From assembly GCA_963082875.1 (NCBI GenBank), contig OY720097.1:17616501-17680500 (forward strand): a DNA stretch of 64,000 nucleotides, written 5' to 3'. The notes under the pieces are model-generated. The model saw nothing but the letters and a program-made list of their open reading frames with translations. It was not told the DNA's origin and searched no databases. Numbering within the stretch: position 1 is the first letter of the stretch; each line of letters opens with the position of its first letter. Positions 61,311 through 64,000 of this stretch are shown here, in pieces. Origin of the DNA: Corella eumyota (lineage: Eukaryota; Chordata; Ascidiacea; Phlebobranchia; Corellidae). The position numbers were made by a program, and so were the translations under genes.

Positions 61311-63781
61311 TTTAAAAAACGATATTCGTTAGTTTAACGCTGTTTCTATATTGACCTCGTCGATGCCCACTTTTCTTAATTTATTAAGACCAACTTTAAT
61401 GAGCTGTATTCTTTTTTTATTTTTACCGTGTTATTCAAATGCTTTTTCTTGTTAAGAAATATTAAGTTAGTATCCTCATTATAATGTGGCCTGTCCACTG
61501 TTAGGATTTTTTTTATGTTTTTATAGTTTAAAGTAAAGTAAATATACCGTAGGTAGGTATGGGTGTTATATTTTTAGAAGCTGTATCATGTGTTTGTTGT
61601 TTACGAATATTAATTTTATGTAGCAAAACTAGCTCTTTTGGTTTTTCGATGCTTCCAATACTTCACCGTACATAAATTCTTTCAACTTGTTTAACTAGAG
61701 TCTCTATAATAAGGTGTATGTTGACAACTTTTCTTTTTATTTGTTAATTCAGCTTCAATAATATACCTAAAAAAAATAGCAACTTTTTTAAATATTGCAT
61801 AAACATAGAATATCTTAAATTAAAAAAATATGTTTTAAATTGATGAAATAAAGATGAATTTTTATTATTAAACAATCATTTTAATCTCAATCTGATTGTG
61901 GTTTCAACGCTTTTCCAATTCAATTAGTTTCACAATTAAAAGTTTCAGTTTTTAGTTTTTTCCTTACTTTTTATTTTTAGTGTTATGCATTAAAGTTCCG
62001 ACAAAGAGCTATATTATTCGAGCTCGCTTTTCTTTTTTTTTGTTGTTTTTTTGTTTGTTTTATCGCCACTTTATTATTAACTTGTGTTTAATAAAAACAA
62101 CTGTATTATTTTCAGATTCTTTAGCTATAGACTTAATTTCAGATATCCGAATATTATTTGTTATTCATGTGAAGCAAAGTAGTTTAAAGATTACAATATT
62201 TACATTTTTAAATATATGCGACCCAATTCTTAATAAAAATAAATTAATTTTTTATGGTAGTTATAAAAATTGTTTATTACCAATAAATTGCGGATCTCCT
62301 ATAGTAAAACTAATTAAGCATACAATGGAAAGCAGATGCTATTTAAATTTACTGAATAAAGTTCAGTTTCAAATGGTTATACATTCATTAATTATGGAGT
62401 AGCAATAAAGGCAAAGAGCTTTTAACGGTAAACCAATTCTCACAGTTCCACTTGACGTTGAATATAATAAAAGTAAATTATTTATCACCGAATTGTTTAT
62501 GACAAAAGTTTTTTGCATACTAAAGGATTCTGTTATAAATAACTCCAGGTAATTTTAAAGTCAATGTTAAGTGTATTTACATAACAGCCATATAAACGAG
62601 CCTACATCAATACCATGTCATAAGGATTTTATGCACGCATACTTTGCATTAATTAAACAAAATGTTTGTTGGGTGTTTGTTGTGTATATTGGCAATTTAA
62701 TATTTGTTTTACGATTTCTTTTTGGCATCTTTAAAGTGTTGCGTTAGTTCCGATATTTGACTAATTAAACAAAACCGATCGATCGCAAGTCTTTTGGGCA
62801 GCGATCTGTTAATCTAATCGCATGACACACTTATTACCACGATGCATGTGGACCTTAATCAAGGTGGCATACATGCTATTCTGGATGCCTCTAATGACCT
62901 AGTTGAATTAATTATTCAGACGCGATCTAAACAAGCCGATAATGAAAGAAAGTCCCGTACTATACAGTCAAACGACACAGCCAATTTTGCATCTAATTAA
63001 AGATGCCAGGAAGCTTTAGACCTTTTTTGCCAAGGGTGTCAGAATAATGTATCACGTTAAAAACCACATTAGCTATTTGATAATCTGTAGAATTAGTGCA
63101 GCCCAAATGTACATTCAACGCATTTTTAAAAAATTGCCAAGGCTGCTATACATTATTTAGTTGTAAGAAGACCCTGTTTAAAGTAAGAAAAAAGAAACAT
63201 GAGCCAACAAAGTTAAATTAAGCTATAGTTAAATTGCTGCATACCTTATCAATAATTTGGTTAGCTCAATTATTTTGCCCTGCAATGCCTAATCAGACTG
63301 ACATTCCATAGTGTCTTGCGCGAGTGGCCAGTCGCAAAAGTATTGTCAGTTCGTCCCAAGTGGTTTTCGAACAAAGAAACATATTTCGATTTTGTGGTTT
63401 ACGTAGTAAAGACTTGAATTTTAATATATTCAAACAATTACATAACAAAGTTAGTTAAGTAAGATTTATTGGTAGAGGGTAAAGATTAATATATATTTAT
63501 ATTTATATTTAAAAGTTTATTAAAATAAGAAAAATAAATGTTAAAGTTTTAAAACATTTACTAGATTTAATGTTTTTAGTAAGTTTAATACCATATTTTA
63601 TAAAATCATGATCTACAATTAGGAAATAGTTTCTTTATAGACCTTAATATTTTTGTTCAGATTGCCAGTTGTTAAAATCTATGTTTTTGCATTGCACTTT
63701 ATCATGCTTTAGAAATGTATATTTTTGAAGCCATCCAATGAATAAGATTTGGATTAATCGAGTTTTAAAAACGTAACGGAT
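61311..63781. other. Intergenic region between the LGR and the next gene
   Basis: The left part is LGR 3' UTR, with AATAAA at 61847. A 140-codon frame with no stop runs 61980-62402 but begins at a non-ATG codon right after an acceptor-like tract and shows no known domain. The segment of about 62580-63380 is less AT-rich, with TAATTA-type homeodomain sites and a small hairpin at 62844-62876, and is a plausible promoter or enhancer for the gene starting at 63782. Confidence 0.45.
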
Positions 63782-64000
63782 ATGGAGTTATTTCTGTTTT
63801 TATATGTCACAACTCTTTTTATAATATCATGTGAATCCAACAGTCCAAATAACTCAACTACTACACCTTTTTGTAAGTATAAGAAATATAACACCACACT
63901 ATTGACTTTTTATTCAATAATTCTGGAAGAGAATAAAATAAAAAATAACTATATTTTTATAATCAATAATGCTTTTTATTTTTCTACCAGGCTTAAGACA
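63782..64000 (+). CDS. First exons of a secreted or membrane protein, cut by the window end
   Basis: Exon 1 (63782-63872) starts with ATG and encodes a clear signal peptide, MELFLFLYVTTLFIISC, followed by a Ser/Thr/Asn-rich stretch with an NNST sequon. It ends at a GTAAGT donor in phase 1. A good acceptor, TTTCTACCAG, at 63990 opens an exon that begins in phase with Cys-Leu-Arg at the last bases of the window. A short signal exon followed by a Cys-starting exon resembles the layout of the LGR gene just upstream, so a tandem receptor copy is possible but unproven. Confidence 0.55.
   Translation, partial: MELFLFLYVTTLFIISCESNSPNNSTTTPFCKYKKYNTTLLTFYSIILEENKIKNNYIFIINNAFYFSTRLKT

Noticed and set aside
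1-64000. CRISPR array, bacterial operon, provirus or Polinton-like element
   Set aside because: No regularly spaced repeats, no ribosome-binding-site-linked gene rows, and no reverse transcriptase, integrase, capsid or long terminal repeats were recognised.

Overview
The window is AT-rich animal nuclear DNA with intron-dense genes, many introns of only 50-500 bases, and canonical GT/AG junctions. The gene set includes a Quaking-type RNA-binding protein, two C-type-lectin adhesion GPCRs, PACRG, and a glycoprotein-hormone-type LGR with one intron per leucine-rich repeat. This points to a marine invertebrate. A tunicate (ascidian) fits best on gene compactness and family content, but this is an inference and another AT-rich invertebrate lineage cannot be excluded. 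I see no bacterial, viral or organellar sequence and no retroviral or Polinton-like fossil.

Layout. 1-4552: no gene recognised, probably an intron of the Quaking homolog. 4553-6522 (+): C-terminal half of the Quaking (QKI) homolog, with two candidate alternative C-terminal ends. 6523-12341: no recognised gene; it carries an apparent excess of ACTAAC, the core of the Quaking binding site. 12342-14691 (+): ten-exon ZU5-domain protein of 445 residues. 15075-19144 (+): fifteen-exon adhesion GPCR (signal peptide, C-type lectin domain, GAIN/GPS, 7TM, long tail), 886 residues. 21271-33825 (-): nineteen-exon protein of 1,880 residues with a long disordered part, coiled coils and a C-terminal CAP-Gly domain. 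35803-39343 (-): fourteen-exon paralog of the adhesion GPCR, 763 residues, short tail. 40402-42252 (-): five-exon PACRG, 231 residues. 42253-50725: 8.5 kb intergenic, with a hairpin-rich island and a repeat-like block. 50726-61310 (+): seventeen-exon type A LGR, 918 residues. 63782 to the end (+): first exon of another secreted or membrane protein, cut by the window edge.

All exon chains were built by hand from splice sites. In every chain the reading phase closes across every junction, which is the main support for the models.

Functional threads. Two genes concern microtubules or cilia: PACRG, an inner-junction protein of axonemal doublets, and the CAP-Gly/coiled-coil protein. Three, perhaps four, encode receptors or secreted proteins: the adhesion GPCR pair, the LGR, and the partial gene at the right edge. 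The two adhesion GPCRs sit in opposite orientation about 17 kb apart and share exon lengths through the 7TM region, so they arose by local duplication with inversion. I see no operon-like arrangement.
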